DNA of 64,000 bases, taken from NCBI RefSeq assembly GCF_000374825.1, contig NZ_KB895384.1, positions 124,001 to 188,000 of the forward strand. Direction: 5' to 3'. The translations under genes and the position numbers were made by a program. This DNA comes from Paenibacillus sanguinis 2301083 = DSM 16941 (GTDB lineage Bacteria > Bacillota > Bacilli > Paenibacillales > Paenibacillaceae). Below, in pieces: positions 55,445-64,000 of the stretch (position 1 is its first letter; the number at the start of each line of letters is the position of its first letter). The notes below the pieces were generated by a model. It saw only the letters and a program-made list of their open reading frames with translations. It did no database searches and was not told where the DNA came from.

Positions 55445-56779
55445 ATGCCAAAAGTCGCTTTTTACACCTTGGGCTGTAAAGTGAATTTCTATGATACGGA
55501 AGCCATTTGGCAATTGTTTAAAAATGAAGGCTATGAGCAGGTGGATTTTGAACAGTCTGCTGCGGATGTCTATCTAATTAATACTTGTACTGTAACCAAT
55601 ACGGGGGACAAAAAGAGCCGCCAAATTATTCGGCGTGCCGTGCGCCGCAACCCGGACGCGATTGTGGCTGTGACAGGCTGTTACGCTCAAACCTCTCCGG
55701 CGGAAATTCTCGACATCCCCGGTGTTGATCTTGTGATCGGGACCCAGGATCGCGAGAAGATTATTCCTTATGTCAAGGAATTACAGAATCAACGCAAGCC
55801 GATTAATGCCGTGCGCAATATTATGAAGACGCGGGAGTTCGAGGAACTGGACGTGCCGGATTTTGCCGACCATACCCGTGCGTTCCTCAAAATTCAGGAG
55901 GGGTGCAACAACTTCTGCACCTTCTGCATCATTCCGTGGTCGCGGGGATTATCCCGCAGCCGGGACCCACAAAGCGTTGTGAAGCAAGCGCGTCAGTTGG
56001 TAGCTGCCGGATATAAGGAAATCGTGCTGACGGGCATCCACACTGGCGGGTACGGGGATGACCTGGAGAATTACCGCTTGTCGGACCTGCTATGGGAATT
56101 GGACAAGGTGGAAGGACTGGGACGTATTCGTATCAGTTCTATTGAAGCCAGTCAAATTGACGAACGTATGCTTGAGGTGCTGAAGGGCTCTGCCAAGATG
56201 TGCCGCCATTTTCATATTCCGCTGCAGGCTGGCAGCAATGAAGTGCTCAAACGGATGAGAAGAAAATATACTGTCGAGGAATTCGAGCAGAAGATAGCCA
56301 TGATTCGCCAATTTATGCCGGATGTTGCTATCACAACCGATATCATTGTTGGCTTCCCCGGAGAGACTGACGAATTATTCCGTGAGGGCTTTGAAGCCAT
56401 CAAGCGCATCGGTTTTTCGGAGATGCACGTATTCCCTTATTCCAAGCGCACCGGTACACCGGCAGCCCGGATGGAGGATCAGGTGGACGAAGAGGTCAAG
56501 CATGCCCGTGTGCATGAATTGATCGATTTATCGGAGCAAATGCAGCTTGCCTATGCCAAGCAATTTGTAGGTCAGGTACTTGATGTTATCCCCGAAAACG
56601 ATGAGAAGGGAACCTCGGGAGACGGCCTTGTGACCGGGTTTAGCGACAACTACTTGCAGGTTCGATTCCCGGGGACTTCGGCACTGACCGGGAAATTATG
56701 CCGGGTCAAGCTGACTGAAGCAGATATCAATACGAGCAAAGGCGAGCTTGTCCGTATACTGGACGAGGCCTTGGCTTAA
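55445..56779 (+). CDS. mtaB: tRNA t6A37 methylthiotransferase MtaB
   Basis: Radical SAM methylthiotransferase making ms2t6A in tRNA, 444 residues. The N-terminal domain has three Fe-S Cys in LGCKVN, NTCTVTN and VTGCYAQ. The radical SAM motif is CNNFCTFCIIPWSRG (about 152-166), followed by the C-terminal TRAM domain. Directly follows rsmE, as in B. subtilis (yqeU-yqeV). A hairpin terminator follows at 56808. Confidence 0.96.
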   Translation: MPKVAFYTLGCKVNFYDTEAIWQLFKNEGYEQVDFEQSAADVYLINTCTVTNTGDKKSRQIIRRAVRRNPDAIVAVTGCYAQTSPAEILDIPGVDLVIGTQDREKIIPYVKELQNQRKPINAVRNIMKTREFEELDVPDFADHTRAFLKIQEGCNNFCTFCIIPWSRGLSRSRDPQSVVKQARQLVAAGYKEIVLTGIHTGGYGDDLENYRLSDLLWELDKVEGLGRIRISSIEASQIDERMLEVLKGSAKMCRHFHIPLQAGSNEVLKRMRRKYTVEEFEQKIAMIRQFMPDVAITTDIIVGFPGETDELFREGFEAIKRIGFSEMHVFPYSKRTGTPAARMEDQVDEEVKHARVHELIDLSEQMQLAYAKQFVGQVLDVIPENDEKGTSGDGLVTGFSDNYLQVRFPGTSALTGKLCRVKLTEADINTSKGELVRILDEALA

Positions 56780-56807
56780 TAACGTTTGCCCGCTTCCCTG
56801 GGCATCA

Positions 56808-56842
56808 CAAGGATTTCGGCGCAAGCTGAAATCCTTGTTGTT
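56808..56842 (+). terminator. Terminator after mtaB
   Basis: CAAGGATTTC (56808-56817) and GAAATCCTTG (56828-56837) form a 10-base stem, followed by TTGTT. Confidence 0.7.
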
Positions 56843-56905
56843 ACATATATGTTTATGTTCTTTCGCCAGATCAGCGTTCTTACTACTGAAGGAGGTACAG
56901 CCAGA

Positions 56906-57343
56906 ATGTCATTCAAAGAAATCTCTGCGGGGGGCGTTGTCTATCGCATCGAGAATAACCGGATGCAAATTCAGCTCATTACCGACCGATATGGGAAAAT
57001 CTCGTTCCCCAAAGGAAAGCGGGAAGCGGGCGAAACTGTGGAGCAGACAGCACTTCGCGAGATACAGGAGGAGACCGGTATCGTAGGCAAAATCGATGAA
57101 CTTATCGATATCATCCCTTATACTTATCACCACCCTTCATTGGGCAGTGTGGACAAGGAAGTGCACTATTACCTCGTAAAATGGCAAAGTGGTGTTCTGC
57201 GCCCCCAACTGGAGGAAATTCGCAGTGTATCCTGGTATGAGCCGCAGGAGGCGTGGCGGAAGCAATGCAATGCAGGTTATGATAATAATGATTTTATTTT
57301 GGAAAAAGCGTTAAGGCTGCTGGGCATCGAGCCTCAGGGCTAA
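56906..57343 (+). CDS. Nudix hydrolase
   Basis: Nucleoside-diphosphate-linked pyrophosphatase family, 145 residues. The Nudix box GKREAGETVEQTALREIQEETGI (Gly, Glu and the REx2EE core, about 37-59) is complete. Substrate unknown. ATG 56906 follows GAAGGAGG; the frame is open upstream to 56786, across the mtaB terminator, without a ribosome site. It ends with a 4-base overlap against the convergent transporter gene. Confidence 0.9.
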   Translation: MSFKEISAGGVVYRIENNRMQIQLITDRYGKISFPKGKREAGETVEQTALREIQEETGIVGKIDELIDIIPYTYHHPSLGSVDKEVHYYLVKWQSGVLRPQLEEIRSVSWYEPQEAWRKQCNAGYDNNDFILEKALRLLGIEPQG

Positions 57344-58350
57344 GGGGCGTTTCCGGGACCCGAATTCGGGAAGCTTAAACGAGGGGATTCCAGCCTGGAC
57401 CATATCGGCAAATAGCAAAATGGTAAAGCAAGCAGGGAGCAGACTACATTGAAGATGGTTTGCGTATGGGCGATTTGTGCAGCGAGATCACCGGTCAGCC
57501 AGCTTGCTGCTGCTTCTAATAGAGGGATTAACGGAAGGAACAAGATGGCGCCAAGCACGTTTAGGATCACGTGCGACCAGGCAACAAATCGGCCGGACCG
57601 GGTTCCTCCAATTGCTGCAATCATGGCGGTGAGGCAAGTGCCTATATTCGAGCCGATCACGATGGCGATGCCGAACTCAATCGGCAGAACTCCGCTGGCG
57701 GCCAGCCCCATGGTCATAGCGACTACCGCTGCACTGCTATGAATGATTGCGGTGAGTATAGCACCTGCCAGAGCGCCCCAGAGTACATTGCCAGTGGCAT
57801 GGGTCAGCAGCCAGGAAATGATGCCGCGCTCTTCCAGAGCGGGACCAATAGATTGCATCATGCGGATGGCGATCATGACCAGACTGAAGCCAGCGCTGGC
57901 CAAGGCCCCATACTGTAAGGGGAGCAGGAAGGGAAGCTTGCGTTTGAAGCAGGAGGGCAGCATTTCTTCGCCAAGTACGGCTGCCGCCCACAATATTAGC
58001 GATATAATAAGCATCGGAGTGCCAAGGCGCGTAAGGTTGAGGGCGATGAGCTCTGTCGTCAGACAGGTTCCGATGTTGCCGCCGAGAATAATTCCTAGCG
58101 TACGGGCATAGGAGATCAGTCCGGCATTGACAAGTCCAATGGTCATGACCGTGACCGCGGTGCTGCTCTGAAGCAGGGCTGTAATGAACGTCCCGGAGAC
58201 GAGTCCGGTCCAGGGGGTACGCGTCGTCCGGTGCAGGAAGGCCATCAGCTTGGGACCAGCCCAGACGTGCAGGGCAGATTCCATGACTTTCATACCAAGC
58301 AGGAATACGACCAGACCCCATGTCACCGGCAACCAGATTTCCTGAAACAT
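57340..58350 (-). CDS. Na/Pi-cotransporter II-like membrane protein (YqeW type)
   Basis: Membrane protein of 336 residues with 8-9 hydrophobic segments and the two inverted QSS repeats of the NptA/PNaS family: LLQSSTAVTVM (about 59-69) and IIHSSAAVVAM (about 205-215), each followed by a GGNIGTCL/GSNIGTCL block. Predicted sodium-coupled phosphate transport or a related function. In B. subtilis yqeW also follows mtaB (yqeV), though here it is on the opposite strand to mtaB. Starts at 58350. Confidence 0.88.
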   Translation of the reverse strand: MFQEIWLPVTWGLVVFLLGMKVMESALHVWAGPKLMAFLHRTTRTPWTGLVSGTFITALLQSSTAVTVMTIGLVNAGLISYARTLGIILGGNIGTCLTTELIALNLTRLGTPMLIISLILWAAAVLGEEMLPSCFKRKLPFLLPLQYGALASAGFSLVMIAIRMMQSIGPALEERGIISWLLTHATGNVLWGALAGAILTAIIHSSAAVVAMTMGLAASGVLPIEFGIAIVIGSNIGTCLTAMIAAIGGTRSGRFVAWSHVILNVLGAILFLPLIPLLEAAASWLTGDLAAQIAHTQTIFNVVCSLLALPFCYLPIWSRLESPRLSFPNSGPGNAP

Positions 58351-58480
58351 GGCAGCACGCCTCCTTCCCTGAAAAATGTGTACAAGTTACATATATGATC
58401 CGGGGATTACGATCATACCTGGGTAGTCCCGCTTGAACATAGCTATCCGAATCTACAAATTGCTTAGGAGTGAATAAAGA

Positions 58481-59854
58481 ATGGCAACGGTCATATTGCA
58501 GCGCAGCCGGAAGAAACGATTGGAGAAGGGGCATCCCTGGGTATTTAAAAATGAGATAGATAGGGTTGAGGGGGAGCCTGTACCTGGTGGACTTGTCGAG
58601 GTTAAGGATCATCGGCAGCGTTATTTGGCAACGGGATACTATAACCCGGCTTCACAGATTACGGTACGGATTGTATCCTATACACCAATAACGGATATGG
58701 ATACGTCCTTTTTTGTTCGCCGGTTTACCGAATGTCTCAGACATCGGGAACGCTTCGTCAACGAATCCTCCTACCGCTTTGTCTATGGGGAGGCAGACTT
58801 CCTGCCCGGACTGATTGTGGACAAATTCGCTGATGTACTCGTTGTGCAATTGCTGACACTGGGGATGGACCGTTGCCGTGAGCAAATTGTCACTGCGCTC
58901 TCCGAGGTGCTGCGGCCTGTGGGGATTTACGAGCGTAGCGATGTATCCGTAAGGCAAATGGAGGGCCTGGAACAGGTGAAGGGAGCCATTTATGGTGAAC
59001 CTCCCCGCTATGTAACCGTTACGGAGAATGGGCTTCAGATCGAGGTGGATATTGAACAAGGGCAGAAGACAGGGTATTTCTTCGATCAAAGAGAGAATCG
59101 GGCCTCGATTCGGCCACTTATGACCGGTTGGGGTGCTAGAAGCGGCATTACGCTGCAGGAAATCTCTAATGAGCAGGGGGAAGTGCGGCATGTACCCGTG
59201 AACCGCAATGGCAAAGAGGTTGGCTTCCCGTATTGGGATGGGGCCACGGTGCTGGAATGCTTCTCGCATACGGGGAGCTTTACCCTTCACGCCTGCCAAT
59301 ATGGGGCCAAGAAGGTCACTTGTCTCGATATTTCCGAGCATGCCATCGAAAGCGCCAAGCGCAATGTACAGTTGAATGATTTTACGGATCGTGTGGAGTT
59401 TGTTGTGGCGGATGCCTTTGAGTATTTGCGGAGTCAAGTAAAGGGCCTGGAAGAGCGCCAGCTCAGAGCGGCAGGTGCAGGCAAGGTCGATACGTCTGTA
59501 CCCTTGACCGCCGGAGGTGGGCAGACCTGGGATGTTGTCATTCTTGATCCTCCGGCCTTCGCGAAGACCAAGACGGCAGTCAAGGGAGCGGTTCGCGGCT
59601 ATAAGGATATCAACCTTCACGGGATGAAGCTGGTGAATGAGGGAGGGTATCTGGTCACCGCCAGTTGTTCCTATCACATGCGCCCGGACTTGTTCCTGGA
59701 GACCATTCTGGATGCAGCCGAGGATGCAGGCAAAGTGCTGCGGCTTGTGGAATGGCGGGCCGCAGGAAAAGACCATCCCCAAATTCTGGGTGTAGACGAA
59801 GGGCATTACTTGAAGTTTGCTATTTTTGAAGTGCGCAGCAAGACTGCTTATTGA
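58481..59854 (+). CDS. Class I SAM-dependent rRNA methyltransferase (RlmI-like) with PUA domain
   Basis: Methyltransferase of the RlmI/RlmK family (23S rRNA m5C-type), 457 residues. The N-terminal PUA domain begins VILQRSRKKRLEKGHPWVF. The catalytic domain has GYFFDQRENR (about 200), motif I LECFSHTGSFTLHA (about 256-269), VVILDPPAFAKTK and TASCSYHM. The protein is about 60 residues longer than typical RlmI because of two insertions, about 217-252 and 325-347, neither of which I recognise. The target nucleotide is not certain. Confidence 0.85.
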   Translation: MATVILQRSRKKRLEKGHPWVFKNEIDRVEGEPVPGGLVEVKDHRQRYLATGYYNPASQITVRIVSYTPITDMDTSFFVRRFTECLRHRERFVNESSYRFVYGEADFLPGLIVDKFADVLVVQLLTLGMDRCREQIVTALSEVLRPVGIYERSDVSVRQMEGLEQVKGAIYGEPPRYVTVTENGLQIEVDIEQGQKTGYFFDQRENRASIRPLMTGWGARSGITLQEISNEQGEVRHVPVNRNGKEVGFPYWDGATVLECFSHTGSFTLHACQYGAKKVTCLDISEHAIESAKRNVQLNDFTDRVEFVVADAFEYLRSQVKGLEERQLRAAGAGKVDTSVPLTAGGGQTWDVVILDPPAFAKTKTAVKGAVRGYKDINLHGMKLVNEGGYLVTASCSYHMRPDLFLETILDAAEDAGKVLRLVEWRAAGKDHPQILGVDEGHYLKFAIFEVRSKTAY

Positions 59855-59872
59855 TATCGGCTTAAAGGGCGA

Positions 59873-59930
59873 GTTCAAAAAGTCAGGTCAACTCCGTCCT
59901 GGGAAGACGATTTTTTGAACAGCCTCATAA
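59873..59930 (-). repeat. Short copy of dispersed palindromic repeat, both ends present
   Basis: GTTCAAAAAGTCAGG at the left and CTGGGAAGACGATTTTTT then GAAC at the right, ending AGCCTC. Both ends match copies A and B (minus orientation like B), with nearly the whole middle missing. It lies 19 bases after the methyltransferase stop. Confidence 0.75.
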
Positions 59931-59931
59931 A

Positions 59932-59973
59932 GGTCCGTCCTCGCGTGAATGAACTGCGGGACGGGCTTTTTTA
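59932..59973 (+). terminator. Terminator after the RlmI-like gene
   Basis: GTCCGTCCTCGC pairs with GCGGGACGGGC (one bulge), followed by TTTTTTA. Confidence 0.75.
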
Positions 59974-60008
59974 AAAGAGAACCGATGCGAATGTTTGCTC
60001 GTATCTAT

Positions 60009-60016
60009 GCTATACT
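60009..60016 (+). promoter_or_regulatory. Extended -10 box before addB
   Basis: TGCTATACT at about 60008-60016, an extended -10 element 37 bases before addB. No good -35 box at 17 bases, so moderate support only. Confidence 0.4.
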
Positions 60017-60052
60017 GGAACGAAAGAATTGTCCGTTGCAGGAGGTTATTCC

Positions 60053-63000
60053 ATGTCCTTACATTTCATCATTGGCCGTGCTGGCAGTGGCAAAAGCAGC
60101 TTGATTTTGTCTCGGGTAGCGGAGGAACTTAAAGAGGACCCGATTGGCCCGCCGCTCATTATTGTGACGCCGGAGCAGGGGACCTTCCAGATTGAGCAGC
60201 AAATTGCCGGAGCTTCTGACTTGCCCGGCACTGTGCGCACACAGGTGCTAGGCTTCCGCCGTTTGGCGTTGCGCGTGATGCAGGAGATCGGTGGCTCGGC
60301 GCTTGTGCCTATTCATGATGAAGGCAAAAAGATGCTGCTGTATAAGCTGATGCGGAGGCACCGCGATAATCTGAGGTTATTTGGACAAGGTGGCGACCAG
60401 TTTGGTCTCATTGAACGAATCGCCGGATTATATACGGAGATGAAGAAATATAATGTGGATTTTGCCGATTTGTCGAGGTTTAAGGATGTTCTTGAAAGCC
60501 GGATCGACGAATCGCCGTTGCTTATCGATAAAATGCATGATCTCGCCCTTCTGTTCGCCGAATTCGACCTGGAATTGTCCAAGCTGTACATTGATAATGA
60601 GGATCATGTCATCAAGCTGGCTCAAGGAGCACCGGAGTCGGCCTACTTGCGTGGAGCTAAAATCTGGATAGACGGCTTCCATACCTTTACACCACAGGAA
60701 TACACGTCTATCGTTGCTCTACTAAAGGCTTCGGCTTCCGTAACGGTATCCTTGACTTTGGATCGTCCATATGATGATGGCAGCCTGCCCCAGGAATTAA
60801 ATCTGTTTCATACTCCTGCGGCGGCCTATGTGAAGCTGCGCCAGCTAGCGCAGGAAGCAGGAATTGACGTTGCCGAAGCAGAGCTGCTGGACCAGCGTCC
60901 CTACCCCCGGTTTCAGCGGAGCGAGACGCTGGGCTTTCTGGAATCCGCCTATGAGCGGCGTATTTCTTGGCCTCATGCCGAGCCGCCAAAGGACTTGAGC
61001 CGCGCATTGTCCATTCACCGGGCCGACGGGCGACGGTCTGAAGTGGAGGGAGCGGTGCGTGAAATGGTTCGTCTGGCACGAGAGGAAGGTGTGCGTTGGC
61101 GGGAGATGGCCTTGCTGGTGCGCCGCCTTGAAGACTATGATCAACTGATCGCACCGTTAATGGAAGAATACGAAGTTCCCTTTTTTCTCGATCAAAAAAC
61201 AAGCATGCTGCACCATCCGCTCATAGAATTTATTCGCTCGGCTATGGACGTTGTGTTGGGCTTCTGGAAATATGACGATGTATTTCGTTGCATCAAGAGT
61301 GAGTTTCTACTTCCCCTGGACGGCAGCGTCACTCGTGAGGATATGGACATGCTGGAAAATTATGTGCTCGCCAGCGGCATTCAAGGCTATCGCTGGTTCG
61401 ATAGACGGCCCTGGAAGGGTGCTCCCAGCCTGTCACTGGAGCAGGGAGAGACGGCGGCTTCCGGTAGAGCTCAGGAGCAGCTCGATTTGCTGGAGCGTTG
61501 CCGGTCGGTGGTGGTTGGCCCGCTGTACGAATTTGAGAAGCGGTTAAAGCAAGCTGCTACAGCTACTGAGATGTGTGCGGCGGTATATCAGCTCCTGGAG
61601 GATACAGAAGCGGCACAGCACCTTGACCTGCTGGCGTATCGGTTGCTTCAGAACGGACAGCCGCGCCAGGCCATGGAGCACCGTCAGCTGTGGGGTTCGG
61701 TGCTTGATCTGCTGGATCAGATCGCAGAAATGATGGGGGACGAGCATTTGGAGCCAGAGCTATTTGCCGGAGTATTGGAGACAGGGATGAAGGGGCTCAA
61801 GCTGGCGCTTGTTCCTCCTTCCCTGGATCAGGTGCTGGTAGGCAGCACGGACCGCACGCGTTCAGGTCGCATCAAGCATTTATTTCTTCTGGGGGTTAAC
61901 GAGGGCGTGATGCCGGCCGGTCTTCAGGAGGAGGGGCTGCTCAGCGAACAGGAGAAGCAGCGGCTGTCCGAGGTTGGCCTGGAGCTGGCTCCAGGGTTGA
62001 CACGGAGCTTGCTCGATGAACGCTTTCTGATCTACGGAGCGTTGGCCGGAGCCAGCGAATCTCTGTGGCTCAGCTACGCGATATCTGACGGAGAAGGAGG
62101 AGCCTTGCTGCCGTCGGAAGTGATTCGCCAGGTGAAGCGGATGTTCCCGTTTCCTGCCTTGACGGAACGGGCGATAGGTGCGTCTCCCGTTGGGGGAACG
62201 GCTACGGAGGAGCTTGCCTTTGTCTCTAAGCCTGGCCCTGCCCTGGCCACCTTGATCAGGCAACTGCGCCGCTGGAGAACGGGGGAATCCATATCGCCGT
62301 TATGGTGGCATGTGCTGGAGTGGTACAAGGGCAAGCCGGAATGGGAGACCAGGGCGGTACGGTTGGTAGGCTCGCTTAATTACCGTAACCGCGTACGCGG
62401 GCTTACCCCGGCTACGAGTCGAAAGCTATATGGCAAGCGGCTGCGTACGAGTGTGTCGCGCATGGAGCAATTTTCTGCGTGCCCGTTTGCGCATTTTGCT
62501 TCCCACGGGTTGAAGCTGAAGGAAAGACAGCTTTACCGGTTGAAGGCGCCGGATATCGGTCAACTGTTCCATGCTGCGCTTAGCCAGATGGCTATTAGCT
62601 TCAGGGAGCAGAACCTTAGTTGGGGAAGTCTGACACCCGAGGAAGTGCTGCGCGAAGCCGAGGCGGCGGTGGATGATCTGGCTCCGAAGCTGCAGGGGGA
62701 AATATTGCTAAGCTCCAAGCGTTATGGCTACATCTCTCGCAAACTGAAAAATATCGTGGGCCGGGCCTCTTTGATTCTCGGTGAGCAAGCGCGTCGCGGC
62801 AGCTTTGAGCCGATTGGTCTGGAGCTGGACTTCGGACCAGGCCGCCCTCTGCCGCCATTGATCTTTGAACTCCCTAATGGCTGCGTGATGGAGATTGTGG
62901 GCCGGATCGACCGTGTGGATGTGGCCGAGGGGGAAGAAGGCTTGCTCCTGCGGGTTATTGACTATAAATCTAGCCAAACCGATCTTAAGCTGCACGAGGT

Positions 63001-63583
63001 TTACTATGGTCTTTCCCTGCAAATGCTGACGTACCTGGATGTGCTGGTGTCCTCAGCAGAGGAATGGCTGGGTGAAAGTGCCTTGCCGGCGGGAACGCTG
63101 TATTTCCATGTCCACAATCCGCTGCTGCAAAGCAGCAACGGGATGAGTCCCGAGCAAGCCCGGCAGGAGCTATTGAAACGGTTCAAAATGAAAGGACTGC
63201 TCATGGCGGACCGCGATGTTATTGCCAAAATGGACAACAGTCTTGAGAAAGGGCATTCTGAAATTTTGCCCGTAGCCATTAAAGCGGATGGCGGCTTCTA
63301 CAGCAGCGCATCGGTAGCGACACCTGAGCAGTGGAAGACATTGCTGGGGACGGTGCGCCATACGATCGCTGATATCGGTACGCGTATCACGGATGGTGAC
63401 GTACAGATAGCTCCTTATCGCTTGGGGCTGGAGACGGCTTGTACTTTCTGCCCTTATAAGCCGGTATGCCGGTTTGAAGAATCGTTGGAGGGCAGCTCGT
63501 ATCATGTGTTAAACAAGCCCGGCAAGCAGGAAATATGGCAGCTTCTGGGTGAAGTTGTCGGAAAGGAGAACCATCCATCATGA
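60053..63583 (+). CDS. addB: ATP-dependent helicase/nuclease subunit B (AddB)
   Basis: Subunit of the AddAB enzyme that resects double-strand breaks for recombination, 1176 residues. Walker [10 protein letters not shown] is at about 8-16. The C-terminal nuclease domain includes a RIDRVDV and VIDYKSSQ pair (about 960-985) and an Fe-S cluster formed by Cys in SACPFAHF (about 810) and the final [13 protein letters not shown] 60053 follows GGAGG. addA overlaps its end (ATGA), as in B. subtilis. Confidence 0.97.
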   Translation: MSLHFIIGRAGSGKSSLILSRVAEELKEDPIGPPLIIVTPEQGTFQIEQQIAGASDLPGTVRTQVLGFRRLALRVMQEIGGSALVPIHDEGKKMLLYKLMRRHRDNLRLFGQGGDQFGLIERIAGLYTEMKKYNVDFADLSRFKDVLESRIDESPLLIDKMHDLALLFAEFDLELSKLYIDNEDHVIKLAQGAPESAYLRGAKIWIDGFHTFTPQEYTSIVALLKASASVTVSLTLDRPYDDGSLPQELNLFHTPAAAYVKLRQLAQEAGIDVAEAELLDQRPYPRFQRSETLGFLESAYERRISWPHAEPPKDLSRALSIHRADGRRSEVEGAVREMVRLAREEGVRWREMALLVRRLEDYDQLIAPLMEEYEVPFFLDQKTSMLHHPLIEFIRSAMDVVLGFWKYDDVFRCIKSEFLLPLDGSVTREDMDMLENYVLASGIQGYRWFDRRPWKGAPSLSLEQGETAASGRAQEQLDLLERCRSVVVGPLYEFEKRLKQAATATEMCAAVYQLLEDTEAAQHLDLLAYRLLQNGQPRQAMEHRQLWGSVLDLLDQIAEMMGDEHLEPELFAGVLETGMKGLKLALVPPSLDQVLVGSTDRTRSGRIKHLFLLGVNEGVMPAGLQEEGLLSEQEKQRLSEVGLELAPGLTRSLLDERFLIYGALAGASESLWLSYAISDGEGGALLPSEVIRQVKRMFPFPALTERAIGASPVGGTATEELAFVSKPGPALATLIRQLRRWRTGESISPLWWHVLEWYKGKPEWETRAVRLVGSLNYRNRVRGLTPATSRKLYGKRLRTSVSRMEQFSACPFAHFASHGLKLKERQLYRLKAPDIGQLFHAALSQMAISFREQNLSWGSLTPEEVLREAEAAVDDLAPKLQGEILLSSKRYGYISRKLKNIVGRASLILGEQARRGSFEPIGLELDFGPGRPLPPLIFELPNGCVMEIVGRIDRVDVAEGEEGLLLRVIDYKSSQTDLKLHEVYYGLSLQMLTYLDVLVSSAEEWLGESALPAGTLYFHVHNPLLQSSNGMSPEQARQELLKRFKMKGLLMADRDVIAKMDNSLEKGHSEILPVAIKADGGFYSSASVATPEQWKTLLGTVRHTIADIGTRITDGDVQIAPYRLGLETACTFCPYKPVCRFEESLEGSSYHVLNKPGKQEIWQLLGEVVGKENHPS

Positions 63584-64000
63584 GCATGACGATGAAACCC
63601 AAGCCCCAGGGCAGCTATTGGAGTGACGATCAGTGGCGCGCAATTGCCTTGTCTGGCGGAGATATGCTGGTGGCCGCAGCGGCTGGCTCAGGCAAAACCG
63701 CTGTATTGGTTGAGCGGATTATCCGCAAGCTGACGGACCGGGAGCAGCCGCTTGGTGTAGATCGGCTGCTTGTCGCTACGTTTACCAAAGCTGCTGCCGC
63801 CGAGATGAGGGGACGGATTACGGAGGCGCTGGAGAAGGAGCTATCCAAGGACCCGGGGGATGAGTACGTCAGTCGTCAACTGGCGATGTTGGGGCGGGCC
63901 TCGATCACTACACTCCATTCGTTCTGTATGGAGGTCATTCAGCGCTACTATACGCTGATTCCTCTCGATCCGGGCTTCCGCATCGCAGCCGAGAATGAAA
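63580..64000 (+). CDS. addA: ATP-dependent helicase/nuclease subunit A (AddA), 3' end missing
   Basis: N-terminal 140 residues of the AddA helicase-nuclease, cut by the right edge. Visible blocks are the Q motif SDDQWRAIA (about 15-23), Walker [16 protein letters not shown] (about 33-47) and motif Ia [16 protein letters not shown]. The start codon overlaps the addB stop by 4 bases, so translation is coupled. GAAAGGAG precedes it. Confidence 0.95.
   Translation, partial: MSMTMKPKPQGSYWSDDQWRAIALSGGDMLVAAAAGSGKTAVLVERIIRKLTDREQPLGVDRLLVATFTKAAAAEMRGRITEALEKELSKDPGDEYVSRQLAMLGRASITTLHSFCMEVIQRYYTLIPLDPGFRIAAENE

Noticed and set aside
58652..59878. Long open frame of 408 codons on the minus strand
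   Set aside because: Lies exactly antisense to the RlmI-like methyltransferase, which has clear family motifs; the minus frame shows no motif and has no ribosome site.
59995..60016. Standard -35/-10 promoter for addB
   Set aside because: TTGCTC is only 10 bases from TATACT; only the extended -10 is supported.

Overview
The window reads as a chromosomal segment of a Paenibacillus-like, endospore-forming, naturally competent Firmicute. The evidence is strong AGGAGG ribosome sites with frequent GTG/TTG starts, a leucine T-box, a CIRCE-controlled hrcA-grpE-dnaK-dnaJ operon, the sporulation genes gpr and spoIIP, and the comER/comEA-comEB-comEC locus. The backbone follows the Bacillus subtilis order comER-comEA-comEB-comEC-holA-rpsT-gpr-spoIIP-yqxA-lepA-hemW-hrcA-grpE-dnaK-dnaJ-prmA-rsmE-mtaB-yqeW, then addB-addA. 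No rRNA, tRNA, CRISPR array or intact transposase was seen.

Layout. 1-3.6 kb: the end of a glucoside operon (GH13 alpha-glucosidase cut by the left edge, GH3 beta-glucosidase). 3.6-6.7 kb: leucine T-box and leuS. 6.7-11.8 kb: late competence genes. 12.0-13.8 kb: an ECF sigma factor and its zinc-binding anti-sigma factor. 14.1-15.5 kb: holA and rpsT. 15.6-16.0 kb: a hairpin-rich, gene-free locus that may be a stand-alone HEARO/omega-RNA-like structured RNA. 16.2-25.1 kb: AT-rich island 1 (GntR/AraR-type regulator, GH125 alpha-mannosidase, ABC sugar importer, GH38 alpha-mannosidase) inserted between rpsT and gpr. 25.2-28.2 kb: gpr, spoIIP, yqxA-like. 28.2-42.3 kb: island 2, a beta-mannan locus inserted between yqxA and lepA (two LacI regulators, GH113, epimerase, two GH130 phosphorylases, ABC importer, CE7 esterase, secreted GH26 mannanase). 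42.4-51.2 kb: lepA, hemW, a GNAT acetyltransferase and the class I heat-shock operon. 51.3-52.8 kb: small uncharacterised genes. 52.9-59.9 kb: RNA and ribosome modification enzymes, a site-2 protease, a Nudix hydrolase and a Na/Pi-type transporter. 60.0-64.0 kb: addB and the start of addA.

How the genes work together. Island 2 holds a nearly complete predicted route for beta-mannan: GH26 cuts outside the cell, the ABC importer takes up oligomers, CE7 removes acetyl groups, GH130_2 and GH113 shorten chains, the epimerase turns mannobiose into mannosyl-glucose, and GH130_1 phosphorolyses that to mannose-1-phosphate and glucose. Island 1 is predicted to import alpha-mannosides and trim them with GH125 and GH38. 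Neither importer has an ATPase gene, so a shared MsmX-type ATPase elsewhere is expected.

Other signals. A dispersed palindromic repeat with GTTCAAAAAGTC / GACTTTTTGAAC ends occurs at least seven times, only in the backbone and never in the islands. A TTGTTAGC operator-like motif recurs at four places in island 2. Functions are inferred from motifs read by eye; no database search was possible.
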